Positions 40,835 to 53,423 of a DNA stretch of 64,000 nt are shown here, piece after piece. The DNA lies in the NCBI GenBank assembly GCA_039654915.1, contig CM077597.1, positions 56,820,001 to 56,884,000 of the forward strand, written 5' to 3'. The stretch comes from Aquilaria yunnanensis (lineage: Eukaryota; Streptophyta; Magnoliopsida; Malvales; Thymelaeaceae). The position numbers were made by a program, and so were the translations under genes. The number at the start of each line of letters is the position of its first letter. Position 1 is the first letter of the stretch. Under the pieces are notes generated by a model that worked only from the letters and a program-made list of their open reading frames with translations, searched no databases and was not told where the DNA came from.

Positions 40835-42341
40835 TACTGTTGAAACCCTAAATCGGGATTGAGTGTTGAATCGCATTATGCTATGTGTTCGGATGCTTTT
40901 CGGCCATGATTAATTAGATTGATTCATGATGCATGAAACCGGAATTCGTAATGAACATATGAGATATACGAAGAAATGACACAAATTGGTTAATGAGATT
41001 AACCCGAAATTGAAAGGTATGAGATACCTGTATGGATTAGGATTCTTGCAATAGTTGCAAAAACCCTGGCTTTGTTCTGATTCAGCCTGTTCGGGCACCG
41101 AAAGTAAGGTATTTTTGGTGGCTCGAATGGAGGAGTCTCCGGTGCCTTGTTGATCAAAATAGAAGATTTCGGGCTAAGCAAATGTTAGACAATTTTTTGC
41201 GTCGAGGGGTGCTACCCCCCACAAGGGCGGCTCCCTTTGACCTCGTCCGTTGACCGGCCAGTGGAACCACCACCCGCTGACCGGCCAGCAGGACCGCCGT
41301 CTGTGAAGCGCCACATAAATAAAAACTGGTTAATCAATGCGTGAAAATTGGCATGCATTTTTGTTGAATGAGAGTTGACATGATATGCTGATTGGTGTTT
41401 GAAGCATGGTGCATGGTTATAGCCTTTGATTGGTTGTACTTGTAAATACGGCCTTCGAGTCGTGCCTTTTCTTATCACTCTCATTGTACATTCTCTTCTC
41501 ACCTTACTCCCCTCGAATGTAACTCAAGTTTTCTATTATTGATGTAATGGTGCATTATGGGTCTCATCCAAGGTGGTATGTCCAAGGATCATGCAAGGAA
41601 GTATGTCCAAGGAGCTGAAAAGAAAAGGGCAGCCAAGAAAGGAAGAGAAGGAGCTTGTGAAGACTCTTTTCTTTTCTTAGGCTTTTATGATATTCTCATT
41701 GGCTTGAGAATATCGCATAGTTTGGGCTATAACCATGTCACGTTTATTTCTTGTAAGCATGAGATGCTTGTATAAAACAACCAGAGATAACAAATTGGTC
41801 AGATCAAAAGAAAAAATCCCTCAAACAAATATTAAGTCATTAAATGTGATGCCTTCCAAATGTTGGCACTCGTCAAGACTTTGATCAACATTAGGTGGGT
41901 TTGCCAAAGCAAAGCACCTATGTTCATCTTGGTAAGGCGCGATGGGATAATAGTGATATCCAAACTGCTAACTTTGGGTTCGACTTAACTAAGTCATCCT
42001 AATTGGATTAGGGACTTAGAGGCATAGTGTTGGGCTTAAGTTCATGACATGAACTTGGACAAGTGTTGTTCACCCAACTATGCAAGAGTTGCATAAGATG
42101 CAATTGGCAAGGAGTTGCCTACCTAAATAGCTGTAACTTGAGAGAAAAGCCAAAGCTGACTCAGGTTGTAGTCAAATATGGAACTTGGCCCACTAGAATA
42201 CCTTAGCGCCGAGGTGTTCCGAAATAATATTGAGGGTTATTATTTTGAGGAAAATAGTGGGAGTATCGTTTAATAAAAGTCCTTATTAAATGAATTAAAA
42301 TACATGACTCTTACACTGCATATTTGCTGTTGTAGATAACC
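40835..42341 (+). other. Copia-B leader
   Basis: Untranslated leader of about 1.5 kb, homologous to 34,807-36,169 of Copia-A in reverse. It includes a GC-rich insert near 41,215-41,300 with CGTTGACCGGCCAG/GCTGACCGGCCAGC repeats that Copia-A lacks. No gene is seen. Confidence 0.75.
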
Positions 42342-45300
42342 ATGGCACAAAACACATCGACACTTTCATTGCGATCTATCCTTCAGAAGGAAAAACTGAA
42401 TGGGGCCAACCTTCTCAAATGGTACCGAAACTTGAGGATAGTCCTCAAACAAGAGAGAAAGGCTTATGTCGTAGAGCAGCCCATTCCGAATGAGCCTACT
42501 GCCACTACTTCAAGAGCTGAAAGGGATGCTCACAAGAGGCATTCTGATGATGCTTTGGATTTTGCGTGCCTCATGCTTATTACCATGGAATCTGAGCTTC
42601 AGAAGCAACATGAGAACATGGGGGCGTTCGATATGATCGAACATCTCAAAATGCTTTTCCAAGAGCAAGCTAGGCATGAGAGGTTTGAGACCTCTAAGGC
42701 ATTGTTTCAGTGCAAGATGTCTGAGGGAAGTCCCGTAGGACCTCATGTGCTCAAGATGATTGGGTACATTGAGAATCTTGAGAATTTGGGATTTGCTCTT
42801 CCGAAAGAGTTGGCTATTGATGTAGTCCTGCAATCCTTGCCTGAAAGCTACAGTCAGTTCGTCATGAACTATAACATGAATGACCTAGACAAGTCCCTCC
42901 CTGAATTCCTCAACATGTTGAGAACTGCTAAGCAAAACCTTAAGAAGGCTAAGCTCATTTTGATGGTTCAAAAGGGCAAGGGAAAGGGAAAAGCCAACAA
43001 GAAGAAGGATAAAGCTAATGGAAAGTCTAATGCTAATTCTTCTTTAGTTGCACTGAAACCAAAGGGTGGTGTGGCAAAGGAAGGGGAGTGCTTCCATTGT
43101 AAGCAACCTGGACACTGGAAGCGCAACTGCAAGCTCTATCTTGAAGAGCTTGCTAAGGAAAAGGGATGTAAGACTTCCACTTCAAGTATTCTTGTTATAG
43201 AGGCTAACTTTTCTACTTCCTCATCTTGGGTATTGGATACTGGATGTGGATCTCACATTTGTGCAAATGTGCAGGATCTAAATACAAGTAGAAGATTGGC
43301 CCGAGGTCAAGTGGACCTACATGTTGGAAATGGAGCAAGGGTTGTTGCCTTAGCCATCGGGACTTATGTTCTCACTTTACCTAGGGGATTAGTTTTAGAA
43401 TTAGACAACTGCTACTTTGTGCCTACTATTAGTAGAAATTTTATTTTTGTTTCTTGTTTGGACAAGAAAGGTTTTTCATTTATAATAAAGGACAAATGTT
43501 GTTCTATTTATTTGCATGAAATCTTTTATGGTAGTGCCCAACTTAGCAATGGTTGTATGTTCTAGACCTCGAAGATCCAATCTATAATGTGAATACCAAG
43601 AAGGTCAGATTAAATGATTCGAACCCGACCTATTCTGGCACTGTCGCTTGGGCCATATAAATGAGACCCGCACATCCAAGCTCCATAAGGATGGACTCTT
43701 GGACTCATTTGATTTTGAATCATATGAGACATGTGAGTCATGTTTGTTGGGCAAGATGACCAAAGCCCCATTCACAGGTCAAAGTGAAAGGGCTAATGAC
43801 TTACAAGGACTCATACATAGTGATGTATGTGACCCTACGTCTACACAAGCTAGAGGAGTTTTCCAATACTTCATTACTTTCACTGATTACTTCATCAGAT
43901 ATGGCTATGTGTATCTCATGAGACACAAGTCAGAATCCTTTGAAAAGTTCAATGAATTCAAGAATGAAGTAGAGAATCAACTCGGGAAGAGTATTAAAGT
44001 GCTTCGATCAGATCGAGGTGGAGAGTACTTGGATCAAGAATTCCTTTACTATCTGAAGGAGTGTGGTATAGTATCATAACTCACTCTACCGGGTACACCT
44101 CAATGGAATGGTGTATCTAAAAGGAGAAATCGAACTCTGTTAGACATGGTTCACTCTACGATGAGTCAAGCTGACCTTCAAAACTCCTTTTGGGGACATG
44201 CTCTAGAGACAGCTGCTTTCACACTAAACCGAGTTCCATCTAAATCGGTTCAAAAGACACCATATGAGATATGGAGTGGGAGGCGTCCCAATTTGTCTTT
44301 TATGAAGATTTAGGGCTGTGACACTTATGCGAAACGCCAATCCTCTGACAAACTAGGTCCCAAATCTAAAAAATGCCTTTTTGTTGGGTATCCCAAAGAA
44401 AAAATGGGTTACTATTTCTACAATCCTTCTGAGCAAAAAGTGTTTGTTGCTCGAACTGGTGTCTTTTTGGAGAAAGAGTTTATCTCTAAAGGAACTAGTG
44501 GGAGGAAAGTAGAACTTGAAGAAATTCAAGAACAACAAGGAGACATCGAACCTGAAATGGAACCTGAACAGACACCGCAAGATGTTGTTCAAGAGTTAGT
44601 TCCTGTAGAACAGAGCCCATGTAGCACTGGTAGGATTCGGCATGAGCCCGAAAGATATGGATTTCTCGTGACTCACACCGGTGATGTGATGCTCATGGAT
44701 CAGGATGAGCCCACAACCTACCAGCAAGCTATGTTGGGGCCTGACTCTGAGAAGTGGTTAGTGGCCATGAAATCCGAGATGGAATCCATGTATGAAAACC
44801 AAGTATGGACTTTGGTTGACCCACCTGAAGGGGTAAAACCCATAGGGTGCAAATGGGTTTTCAAGAAGAAAACTGACATGGATGGTAATGTGATTACCTT
44901 TAAGGGATGATTGGTTGCAAAAGGTTTCAAGCAAATTCATGGTATTGACTATGTTGAAACTTTTTCACCAGTTGCTATGCTTAAATCCATCCGAATTTTG
45001 TTTGCTATTGCTGCACACTATGATTATGAGATATGGCAAATGGATGTCAAAACTGCATTCCTAAATGGAAAGCTACTTGAAGATGTGTACATGACACAAC
45101 CTGAGGGTTTTGTCACTCCTGAGAATGCCAATAAAGTGTGCAAGTTGCAAAGGTCCATTTATGGACTGAAGTAAGCTTCTCGAAGTTGGAATCTTTGTTT
45201 TGATGATGCAATCAAAGAGTTTGGTTTCATAAAAAATGAAGATGAACCTTGTGTCTACAAGAAGTTTAGTGGGAGCGCTATTGTGTTCTTGGTGTTGTAT

Positions 45301-46307
45301 GTAGATGACATACTACTCATCGGGAATGACATTCCTGAGCTACAGTCTGTGAACACTTGGCTAGGGAAATGTTTCTCTATGAAGGACTTGGGTGAAGCAG
45401 CCTATGTGTTAGGGCTCAGGATCTATAGAGATAGATCTAGAAAGCTTCCTGGACTAAGTCAAAGTACATATATTGACAAGGTGCTAAAGAGGTTTAGCAT
45501 GCAAGATTCCAAGAAAGGATTCTTGCCCATGTCACATGGTATCACTCTTTCTAGAACTCAGTCTCCGAGTACAACCGAGGAGAAAGAGCGCATGAGTAAG
45601 ATTCCATATGCCTCAGCAATTGGATCTATCATGTACGCCATGATATGTACCATCCCGATGTCTCATATGCTTTGAGCATGACGAGTAGGTACCAATCGAA
45701 CCCCAGTGAGAGTCACTTGATAGCTGTTAAGAACATCCTTAAGTACTTACGAAGGACTAAGGATGCATTCTTGGTCTTTGGTGGTGAAGATGAGCTCGTT
45801 GTAAGGGGTTACACTGATGCAAGCTTCCAATCTGATAAGGATGATTTTAGATCGCAATTTGGTTATGTGTTTTGTATTGGTGGTGGTGCTGTGAGCTGGA
45901 AGAGTTCAAAGCAAGAGACAGTAGCTGACTCTACAACAGAATCTGAGTACATCGTTGCCTCTGATGTGGCGAAGGAGGCAGTTTGGATCAAGAAGTTCAT
46001 CACTGAACTTGGAGTGGTTCCAAGCATTACCAACCCGATAGAGCTCTATTGCGACAAAAATGGAGCAATCGCACAGGCTAAGGAACCTCGATCTCACCAA
46101 CGATCCAAACATATACTCCGACGCTATCATCTCATCAGGGAGATCATCGAGAGGGGTGATGTAAGGATATGCAGGACTTCGACAGATAGCAACATTGCTG
46201 ATCCGCTGACAAAGCCCCTTACGCAGCAAAAGCATGATAGCCATTCTAGGTCCATCGGTATTAGATACATGGATGCTTGGCTTTTAGTGCAAGTGGGAGA
46301 TTGTTAG
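42342..46307 (+). pseudogene. Copia-B gag-pol (frameshifted, several stops)
   Basis: It starts MAQNTSTLSL like Copia-A. The first piece (407 codons to 43,565) keeps gag, the CX2CX4HX4C knuckle and protease DTG, then is shifted by one lost G near 43,550. Later lesions, seen against Copia-A: TAA for Gln (about 44,078), integrase catalytic Glu to Lys (codon 44,119-44,121), TAG for Trp near 44,311, TGA for Arg at 44,908, TAA for Gln near 45,173, and a shift near 45,650 in the RNase H approach. RT YVDD and RNase H motifs are still readable. It is non-functional, but its RNA could still be packaged in trans. Confidence 0.95.
46289..46301 (+). other. Copia-B polypurine tract
   Basis: GCAAGTGGGAGAT directly before the 3' LTR start TGTTAGTG. 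Confidence 0.92.
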
Positions 46308-47718
46308 TGTTTTGCCCAAAAAGCCAATCATGAGATGACTGTATTTTTGCACATTGAGTCATGATACTTTATTGAGGCATTAATCCAGCAATTATGTTTG
46401 TTGTTTTGTTTCTGCGTAACGTAATAAACATAATTGTAACCCTAGAATAATGATATTCTTAAACGTCCCTAGTCTAGTATTATTGTCGAGCGGGTTGCAA
46501 TAATACATAATGACTAGCATATGCGGAGACTAATATGAGATATGTAGTCTACATGTGGGTACAAGTTGGACAACTTGTGTACTGGACCGACCCACCATGA
46601 GAACACTTCATGGATCGTTATATGAGTGTCATAAGTGATTCTCATAGTGATCATGGTATATGTAGTCCTTCAACCTAAGATCATCAAGGTTCCCTACATG
46701 TGAGTCACATACTTTGATACTTTCCTTTGGTGCTTGCAACTGAGTCGACTTGAAGGAGGTCATTGGGTATGTCACATATCATGCAGAGGGATTTGTATGA
46801 TCAAGATGGGATTTGTCCCTCCTATGTAACAGGAGTGATATCTTCGGGTCCATTGATAGAGTGAGACTTAGAAAATGCATGGCCATGCTCCGATGAGTTG
46901 ATATACGATATCAATGTCATCAGCTTAAGTTAGTCTACTCGGTAATCAAGAAACCAAAGATTGGGCTATACAAATGTGACACATTCTATGTCTCGTGCTT
47001 AGTCTTGATATCTTGGATAAAGGGACAATGGCATATATCGGTGATGATCATAAAGGTTTAGTCGAATCATCGACAACCTTGTCACTTCGGTAGCAATGAT
47101 GTGTTGCTAGACATCACTCATTGCTTATGATCATAAGTGTGATTTATGATCATTGCCAACATGATAAGAGCCTATTGGGTCGCACACATAGAGCTATATG
47201 GATCATTAGAGTGCATGGGCTAATTATTTGGGTGATGGTTTCACTTTAATTTCGTATTAATAATGGGCCCAAGAGTTGAGTCCATTATTAAGCCCGAAAT
47301 TAAATCCTAATTGGATTAGGACTTTGAAACCCATTAGTCCTGGAAGTTGAGTCTCACTATGAATACAACTTCTAGTGAGAAATTCGCAGCTCTCCTTGCC
47401 CTAGCCTCCCAAAAGGACAGCCGCACTCTTCTCTTGCAATTCCTTGGAGGACACAAGCTAGCACTGCGAGTGCAAGAGAAACGCATCTACCGGGACGTGG
47501 TGGAAGCGTGGTGATCCCGAGAGGCTCGTGTGGATACCATAGAGAGCCTGAACACGTCAACTGTTCAGGTTTTGTGATTTGACTCTACAGTTGAGTGAGA
47601 GATCTCAACCAAAAATTAGGTTTGAAAATTTTTTAACACCCGGTTTACCCCGTTTCACTTGGATCCTGGAGGGTTTCGATTAAATTCCGCTGCGCTGTTT
47701 GGCTCCCGAAACCCATCA
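46302..47718 (+). repeat. Copia-B 3' LTR
   Basis: 1,417 bp, ends ...CCCGAAACCCATCA. The TATA box reads TATGAATA here, whereas the surrounding TCTCACTA/TAGTGAGA arms are retained. Confidence 0.95.
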
Positions 47719-47813
47719 TAAATCACTATGGCAGTCCTCCTCAAGTTGATCCTTGGTTTTAGGATGATTTTAACACTAGTTAGTACTAACTTTGGGCTCT
47801 AGAAACCGTCATG
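47719..47813 (-). repeat. Chr-D LTR, segment 2 of 3
   Basis: It begins with the right TAAAT TSD of Copia-B and continues the Chr-D LTR (matches 62,411-62,505: CTATGGCAG, CTCCTCAAG, GGATTTTAACACTAGTT). It ends with TCATG (47,809-47,813), the left TSD of Copia-C. Confidence 0.9.
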
Positions 47814-49228
47814 TGTTAGTGTTGTGCCCAAAAAGCCAATCATGAGATGATTGTATTTTTGCACATTGAGTCATGATATTTTATTGAGGCATTAATCCAG
47901 CAATTTTGTTTGTTGTTTTGTTTCTGCGTAACGTAATAAACATAATTGTAACCCTAGAATAATGATATTCTTAAACGTCCCTAGTATAGTATTATTGTGG
48001 AGCGGGTTGCAATAATACATAATGACTAGCATATGTGGAGACTAATATGAGATATGTAGTCTACATATGGGTACAAGTTGGAGAACTTGTGTACTGGACC
48101 GACCCACCATGAGAAGACTTCATGGATCGTTATATGAGTGTCATAAGTGATTCTCATAGTGATCATGGTATATGTAGTCCTTCGACCTAAGATCAGCAAG
48201 GTTCCCTACATGTGAGTCACATACTTTGATACTTTCCTTTGTTGGTCGTAACTGAGTGAACTTGAAGGAGGTCATTGGGTATGTCACATATCATGCGGAG
48301 GGATTTGTATGATCAATATGGGATTTGTCCCTCCTATGTAACGGGAGTGATATCTTTGGGCCCCTTGATAGAGTGAGACTTAGAAAATGCATGGCCATGC
48401 TCCGATGAGTTGATATATGATATCAATGTCATCAGTTTAAGTTAGTCTACTCGGTAATCAAGAAACAAAAGATTGGGCTATACGAGAGTGACACATTCCA
48501 TGTCTCGTGCTTAGTCTTGATATCTTGGACAAAGGGACAATGGCATATATCGGTGATGATCATAAAGGTTTAGTCGATTCACCGACAATCTTGTCACTTG
48601 GGTAGCAATGATGTGTTGCTAGACACCGCTCATTGCTTATGATCATAAATGTGATTTATGATCATTGCCAACATGGCAAGAGCCTATTGGGTCGCACACA
48701 TAGAGCTATTTGGATCATTAGAGTGCATGGGCTAATTATTTGGGTTATGGTTTCACTTTAATTTCGTATTAATAATGGGCCAAGGAGTTGAGCCATTATT
48801 AAGCCCGAAATTAAATCCTAATTGGATTAGGGCTTTGAAACCCATTAGGCCTGGAAGTTGAGTCTCACTATAAATACAACTTTTAAGTGAGAAATTCGAA
48901 GGTCTCCTTGCCCTAGCGTCCCAAAAGGACAGCCGCACTCTTCTCTTGCAATTCCTTGGAGGACGCAAGCTAGCACTGCGAGCGCAAGAGAAACGCATCT
49001 GCCGGGACGTGGTGGAAGCGTGGTGATCCCAAGAGGATCGTGTGGATACCATAGAGAGCCTGAACACGTCAACTGTTCAGGTTTTGTGATTCGACTTTAC
49101 AGTTGAGTGAGAGATCTCAACCGAAAATTAGGTATGAAATTTTCGAACACCCGGTTTACCCCGTTTCACTTGGATCCTGGAGGGTTTGGTTAAATTCCGC
49201 TGCGCTGTTTGGCTCCCGAAACCCAACA
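47814..49228 (+). mobile_element. Copia-C: solo Copia LTR
   Basis: A 1,415-bp LTR of the Copia-A family runs TGTTAGTG...CGAAACCCAACA, flanked by TCATG at 47,809-47,813 and 49,229-49,233. No internal sequence is present, so two LTRs have recombined to leave one. A TATA box with TCTCACT/AGTGAGA arms lies at 48,863-48,892, and a palindrome with 12-bp arms and a GTG loop at 48,639-48,665. Confidence 0.97.
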
Positions 49229-50211
49229 TCATGTCCCTGCTATCTTTGTGCACTTCACACAAGGTCATAAAGCCTTCAATAAGTGCACTCCCCTCACTAA
49301 GCTTGGTTCATCAAGCTCATGGCTTTCTTCCAAACTTAGCCCTAGATCCATGGTTGCCTAAAAATATAGAAAACAACCCATGAGACCAAGAGAACCCTTA
49401 CCAAAGTGGCTAGGCCAAAAATCAAGCTTGATCCTTAAAGTATCCAAGCAATAGCTCTAGTTTGCTTCCAATTGCTTGCTTTTGCCTTCAATTTGAATCA
49501 ATTGAAAGTTTGGTGGTTTGGTGGCTATGGAGGAAGTGTGGCTATATTCTTGGGCTGGAGGAGGCTAAAAATGGGAGAGAGATAAGTCAATTGACCACTT
49601 AAATGGCCTTAAATGAGCTTAAGGGCACAAAACACACTTAAACAAGCTTAACCTTTCTTTATGTCATTTTCCTTCTCACTAACTATGGTTTCCTCATGTT
49701 AAACTCATTCGTCCACATGTGCCCAACATTTTTGTCCAATTTTCAAGCCATAGTCGCCCCTTTGTAGGTGGGAAAACTCCGAATTGCTTCGTTTGACTTA
49801 AGTCAAAGACATACACATCTTAACGCCTACATTACAACATTTAGGTCCTTCATGCCTTTTTGTGTTTTCTTTGTCCTTAGTTGTCTTTCATAAGCAATTT
49901 GGTCCACCAACAACACTTTCGTATCATTCATATCCTTCCCATACCTCTCCAAAGCTCTTTCTTGAGAGTTTGCAATTAAGTACCCGAATTTCCAAAACCT
50001 TACAAAAAGGTCCATAGGTTGCTTGATAAACAAGCAACCCTTAAGGCTTTTCTTGGGGGCCAAGTTACCAACTTGGAACACTTTTAAGGAGGTGTTCATT
50101 AGACCTTTTACCCCTCACACTTCAATATTTATGAAGAGAATTACACAATATAATGGCTTTTTAACCATTATGCCACACTTGTAATTCTCCTATTTTTGTG
50201 TGGTGGTAACA
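49229..50211 (-). repeat. Chr-D LTR, segment 3 of 3
   Basis: This continues the LTR from 47,813 (matches 62,506-63,340: TCACTAAGCTTGGTTCATCA, AAGCTTGATCC) to its end ...GTGTGGTGGTAACA. Near the end lies a long imperfect palindrome with arms GAGAATTAC (50,136-50,144) and GTAATTCTC (50,181-50,189). The homologous palindrome is the centre of an inverted duplication in the right copy. Confidence 0.9.
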
Positions 50212-50223
50212 ATCCTCCCCCCC
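50212..50223 (-). other. Chr-D polypurine tract
   Basis: Minus strand GGGGGGGAGGAT (the run of C on the + strand) directly precedes the LTR start TGTTACC and follows the pol stop (50,224-50,226) without a gap. Confidence 0.85.
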
Positions 50224-51400
50224 TTAAAACTTTTGGTCCTTCAAAATAGCCTTTAGCTTTAGATGTCCTTCAAGATACCTTTCCATAACATCTTTTTTAG
50301 TTTCCTAGGTTGCTTTTCTTTCAAAGTGTTGTGGCCACTGAACTTTAACACTGAGAAGAAGTTTTTTTCTTAACCTTCTGGTATCCTTGGCTAAGGTAGC
50401 TATAGGTTTCTCTTCATATGTCAAGTTAGGTTCTAACTGTATGTCTTCCACTACATTAGCATGCTTTGTGTCTAATACACACTTCTTAAGCATACTGATG
50501 TGAAGAACATTATGAACACTTGACATGCTTGGCAGTAGAGCTAACTTGTATGCTACCTTGCCAACTCTGTGCAAGATCACATAAGGACCTATGCATCTTG
50601 GAGCTAACTTGGTTCTTCTGCCAAATATGACAGTGCCTTTGGTTGGTACAATTTTCAGCCAAACCTTGTCACCAACCTTAAATTCCAAGTCTCTCCTTCT
50701 TTTGTTCATATCAGCAGTTCTCCTTTCATTTGCTGCCTTTAATCCTTCTTGAATTTTCTCAATTTTGGTAGTAGTCTCTTCAATAATTTTGGGACCCAAC
50801 TCTAACCTGTCTGAGGCTTCCACCCAACAGTGGGGTGACATGCACCTTCTTCCATCTTTGATAATGATTGTTATATGAGAATTCCACCAATGGCAAGTGT
50901 TGCACCCATTCACCTTTGAAATCCAAAACACAGCTTCTGAGCATGTCTTCCAATATCTGTATCACTCTTTCAGTTTGCCCATCAGTCTGAGGGTGGTAAG
51001 CAGTACTCAGGTGGATTTTGGTTCCTAGTGCATTATGATAAGCACTCCAAAACTGAGCTGTAAATCTTGGATCTCTATCAGATACAATGGAATCTGGCAC
51101 TCCATGTAGTCTCACTATCTCCTGGACGTACATCTAAGCTAACTTCTCCAAGGAGTCTGTGAGTTTTATAGGTAAGAAGTGGACACATTTGGTCAGCTTA
51201 TCTACAATGACCCAGATTGTATAATGCCTTAATCTAGTCATAGGCAACCTACTCAAAAACTCCATGGTTATGTTACCCCACTTCCTCTGTGGTATAGGTA
51301 GAGTCTGTCGGGTACCACCCTCTAGCATGTGGCACATTTTGAAACATAAGTAGCTGTGTCTCTCTTCATATTTGCCCACTAGAAGTGAGTCTTCAAGTCT
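50224..51400 (-). pseudogene. Chr-D integrase and chromodomain (broken)
   Basis: Minus-strand pieces: a C-rich zinc-finger remnant (MCHMLEGGTRQ), IWVIVDKLTKCVHFLP (first Asp), [16 protein letters not shown] (second Asp) and [16 protein letters not shown] with the catalytic Glu 36 residues after the second Asp. Then come the GPY/F motif (RCIGPYVILHRVG) and a C-terminal chromodomain-like segment (VKVQWPQHFERKAT*ETKKDV), where a stop replaces the expected Trp. The chromodomain places Chr-D among chromoviruses, probably Tekay/Del. Frame breaks lie at 51,133 and near 50,880. Confidence 0.88.
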
Positions 51401-52396
51401 TTATACATTTTCTCACTTCCTGGAAGGATGTTCAACTTGCTTGTAGAGCTTCTTTAAGTATTTCATCCTTGAGCTTTGCTACTTTAGGCACATAGATCCA
51501 GTCCTTGAAATATAGTAATCTTTGCCTATAGGTGAAGGATTGATACAAGGAACTTTTTTTCCTTGCCTGAAATCTTTTTCACATCAAGATCTATCTCTTG
51601 TGCCTTTCTGGCTTCTTCAATCCATCCAAATAGAATTGTCAATGTGTAAATTTGGGCTTCCTCCCACTTATGCCACTTATGCCATAGGCAAAGTAGACTA
51701 TTCTGCTCATCATAATCAGTTATGGATCCTCCTTTCAGAAGATCCGTGTACTTCCTGCTTAAAGCATTTGCTACTAGATTGCGTTTGCCTTCTGTGTACT
51801 CTATATAGCAGTCATAGTCCTTGATGTATTCTAACTATCTCCTGTGCCTCATGTTCAACTCTTTTTGAGTGAACAAGTACTTTAGGCTCTTTTGGTCAGT
51901 GTAGATCACAAAGGAACTACCATCAAGTAATGCCTCCACTGCTTCAGAACAAAAATCATTGCTGCCAATTCTAGGTCATGGGTAGAATAATTTTGCTCAT
52001 GGGGTCTCAACTGCCTTGACCCATAGGCAATGACATTTCTGTCTTGCATAAGCACACAACCTAACCCAGATCTAGATGCATCTGTATAGATGATGTAGGG
52101 CTTACTTGGATCAAGAAGAATTAATGCTGGAGCTTCAATCAACCACTGCTTGAGCTCCTGGAAACTCTTTTCACACTTTTCAATCCAATCAAATCTTTGA
52201 CCCTTCTTGGTGAAATGAGTAAGAACTGAGGCAAACATGGAAAACCTTGATACAAATCTCCTGTAGTATCCAACTAATACTAGGAAACTTCTAATTTCCT
52301 TCACAGTCCTTGGTCTTTCCCACTTTTATACAGCCTTTACCTTTTCAGGGTCTGCCTTAAGGCCTTCTGCATCTATGATGTGCCCTAGGAACGACA
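51401..52396 (-). pseudogene. Chr-D RT thumb / RNase H (broken)
   Basis: Minus strand: [20 protein letters not shown] (RT thumb), [20 protein letters not shown] and the RNase H signature [39 protein letters not shown]. The frame decays below 51,906. At the high end it stops at 52,397, where GAG-E is inserted; the RT resumes at 58,133. Confidence 0.88.
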
Positions 52397-52401
52397 CTTC
52401 C

Positions 52402-53423
52402 TGATGCGAACCCCGATGGTATAAAGTCCATGAAACTTGCCCAAGATGTTTTTCAAGCTCCACAAGACATCAAAGAGACTGGGTTTGAAGACCCCCACCC
52501 CTAATCAACCTGTGACTAGAAACGAGAAGTATAGAACTCCAAGAACACAAGCATACTTGTGCACCAAGGCAGTCCGCCAAGAACCAAAGAGAAAACCTCT
52601 CCAAAGAGCAATATTATTTCAAAATTTTTCTGTATGTTTACATCCAGAATATGTGCCTTTATATAGGCCTAAACTAGGGTAAAAATCTGGGCAAAATTCG
52701 CAGCCCAAGTCACCTAGGAAACCTAGTTACAAAGGACTCAAGAAAACCTAGTCAAACTAGGATTCCTACACCCTTTTAACACATGTTTAAGGTGTGCAGC
52801 GAATTCCATTTATCCTAAGTGACCTAAATCACTTCCATGGCCTAAATAAAATCCTAAATAATGTAAATAAACAGGAACATAAAATAAAATACTTTACAAA
52901 ATAAGATTGGCCATAAAAACCAGAAAATAGTCTTCTCAGGAGGTTCCTGCTTGTGTCTTCAACTTCAAGCTGAAATTCAAACTTGATGCAGCAATGATTT
53001 CTCAAAATTCAAAGCATGAAAGTTGTATATCTCTTTCTTAGCTTCGAAACCACACTTGAATCACACAAAATGGACTTCTAAATCGAAAGATATTCCCAAA
53101 ATACTGCAACTGCTTCTGAACCAGCGATAACTCGTAAATCGTGACTTTGAAGCTAAATTGGACCTCCTTAACGTAAAAAATGGGTTTCATGATCTTCATA
53201 TGATTTGTAGCTCCAGATCTTATCTTTCCAATGAATCAAGAATCACTCAATTATGATCTGTTTAGCTCAAGATATGATTTTTCCACAAGAACATCGCCAA
53301 TCTGTCAACATCCGAGCTTGAAGTGCACTAGTGAGCTCGTTAGCCTTCTCCCTTGTCAATGGTCCACTAGTTATCTTCAATGGGTTCTTATCATCACTGG
53401 TTGTGCCTTCTTTGATCATATCA
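52402..53423 (-). repeat. GAG-E 3' LTR
   Basis: 1,022 bp; near-identical to 57,106-58,127. Its first ~157 bp in element sense (53,267-53,423) are read by the end of the long frame. Confidence 0.95.

Larger units (their letters stand above)
39412..47718 (+). mobile_element. Copia-B: complete but decayed Copia retrotransposon
   Basis: The plus-strand element of the Copia-A family has LTRs 39,412-40,821 and 46,302-47,718, PBS, leader, gag-pol remnants and PPT. The TSD TAAAT lies at 39,407-39,411 and 47,719-47,723. The left TSD directly abuts the right ATAAG TSD of Tat-2 (39,402-39,406), so both elements hit the same ten bases of the Chr-D LTR. The LTRs differ clearly more than those of Copia-A, in keeping with the broken frames. 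Confidence 0.96.

Noticed and set aside
47814..49228. Copia-C as one LTR of a larger Copia element with Copia-B
   Set aside because: It has its own TCATG duplication on both sides and lies 95 bp outside the Copia-B TSD, so it is a separate solo LTR.
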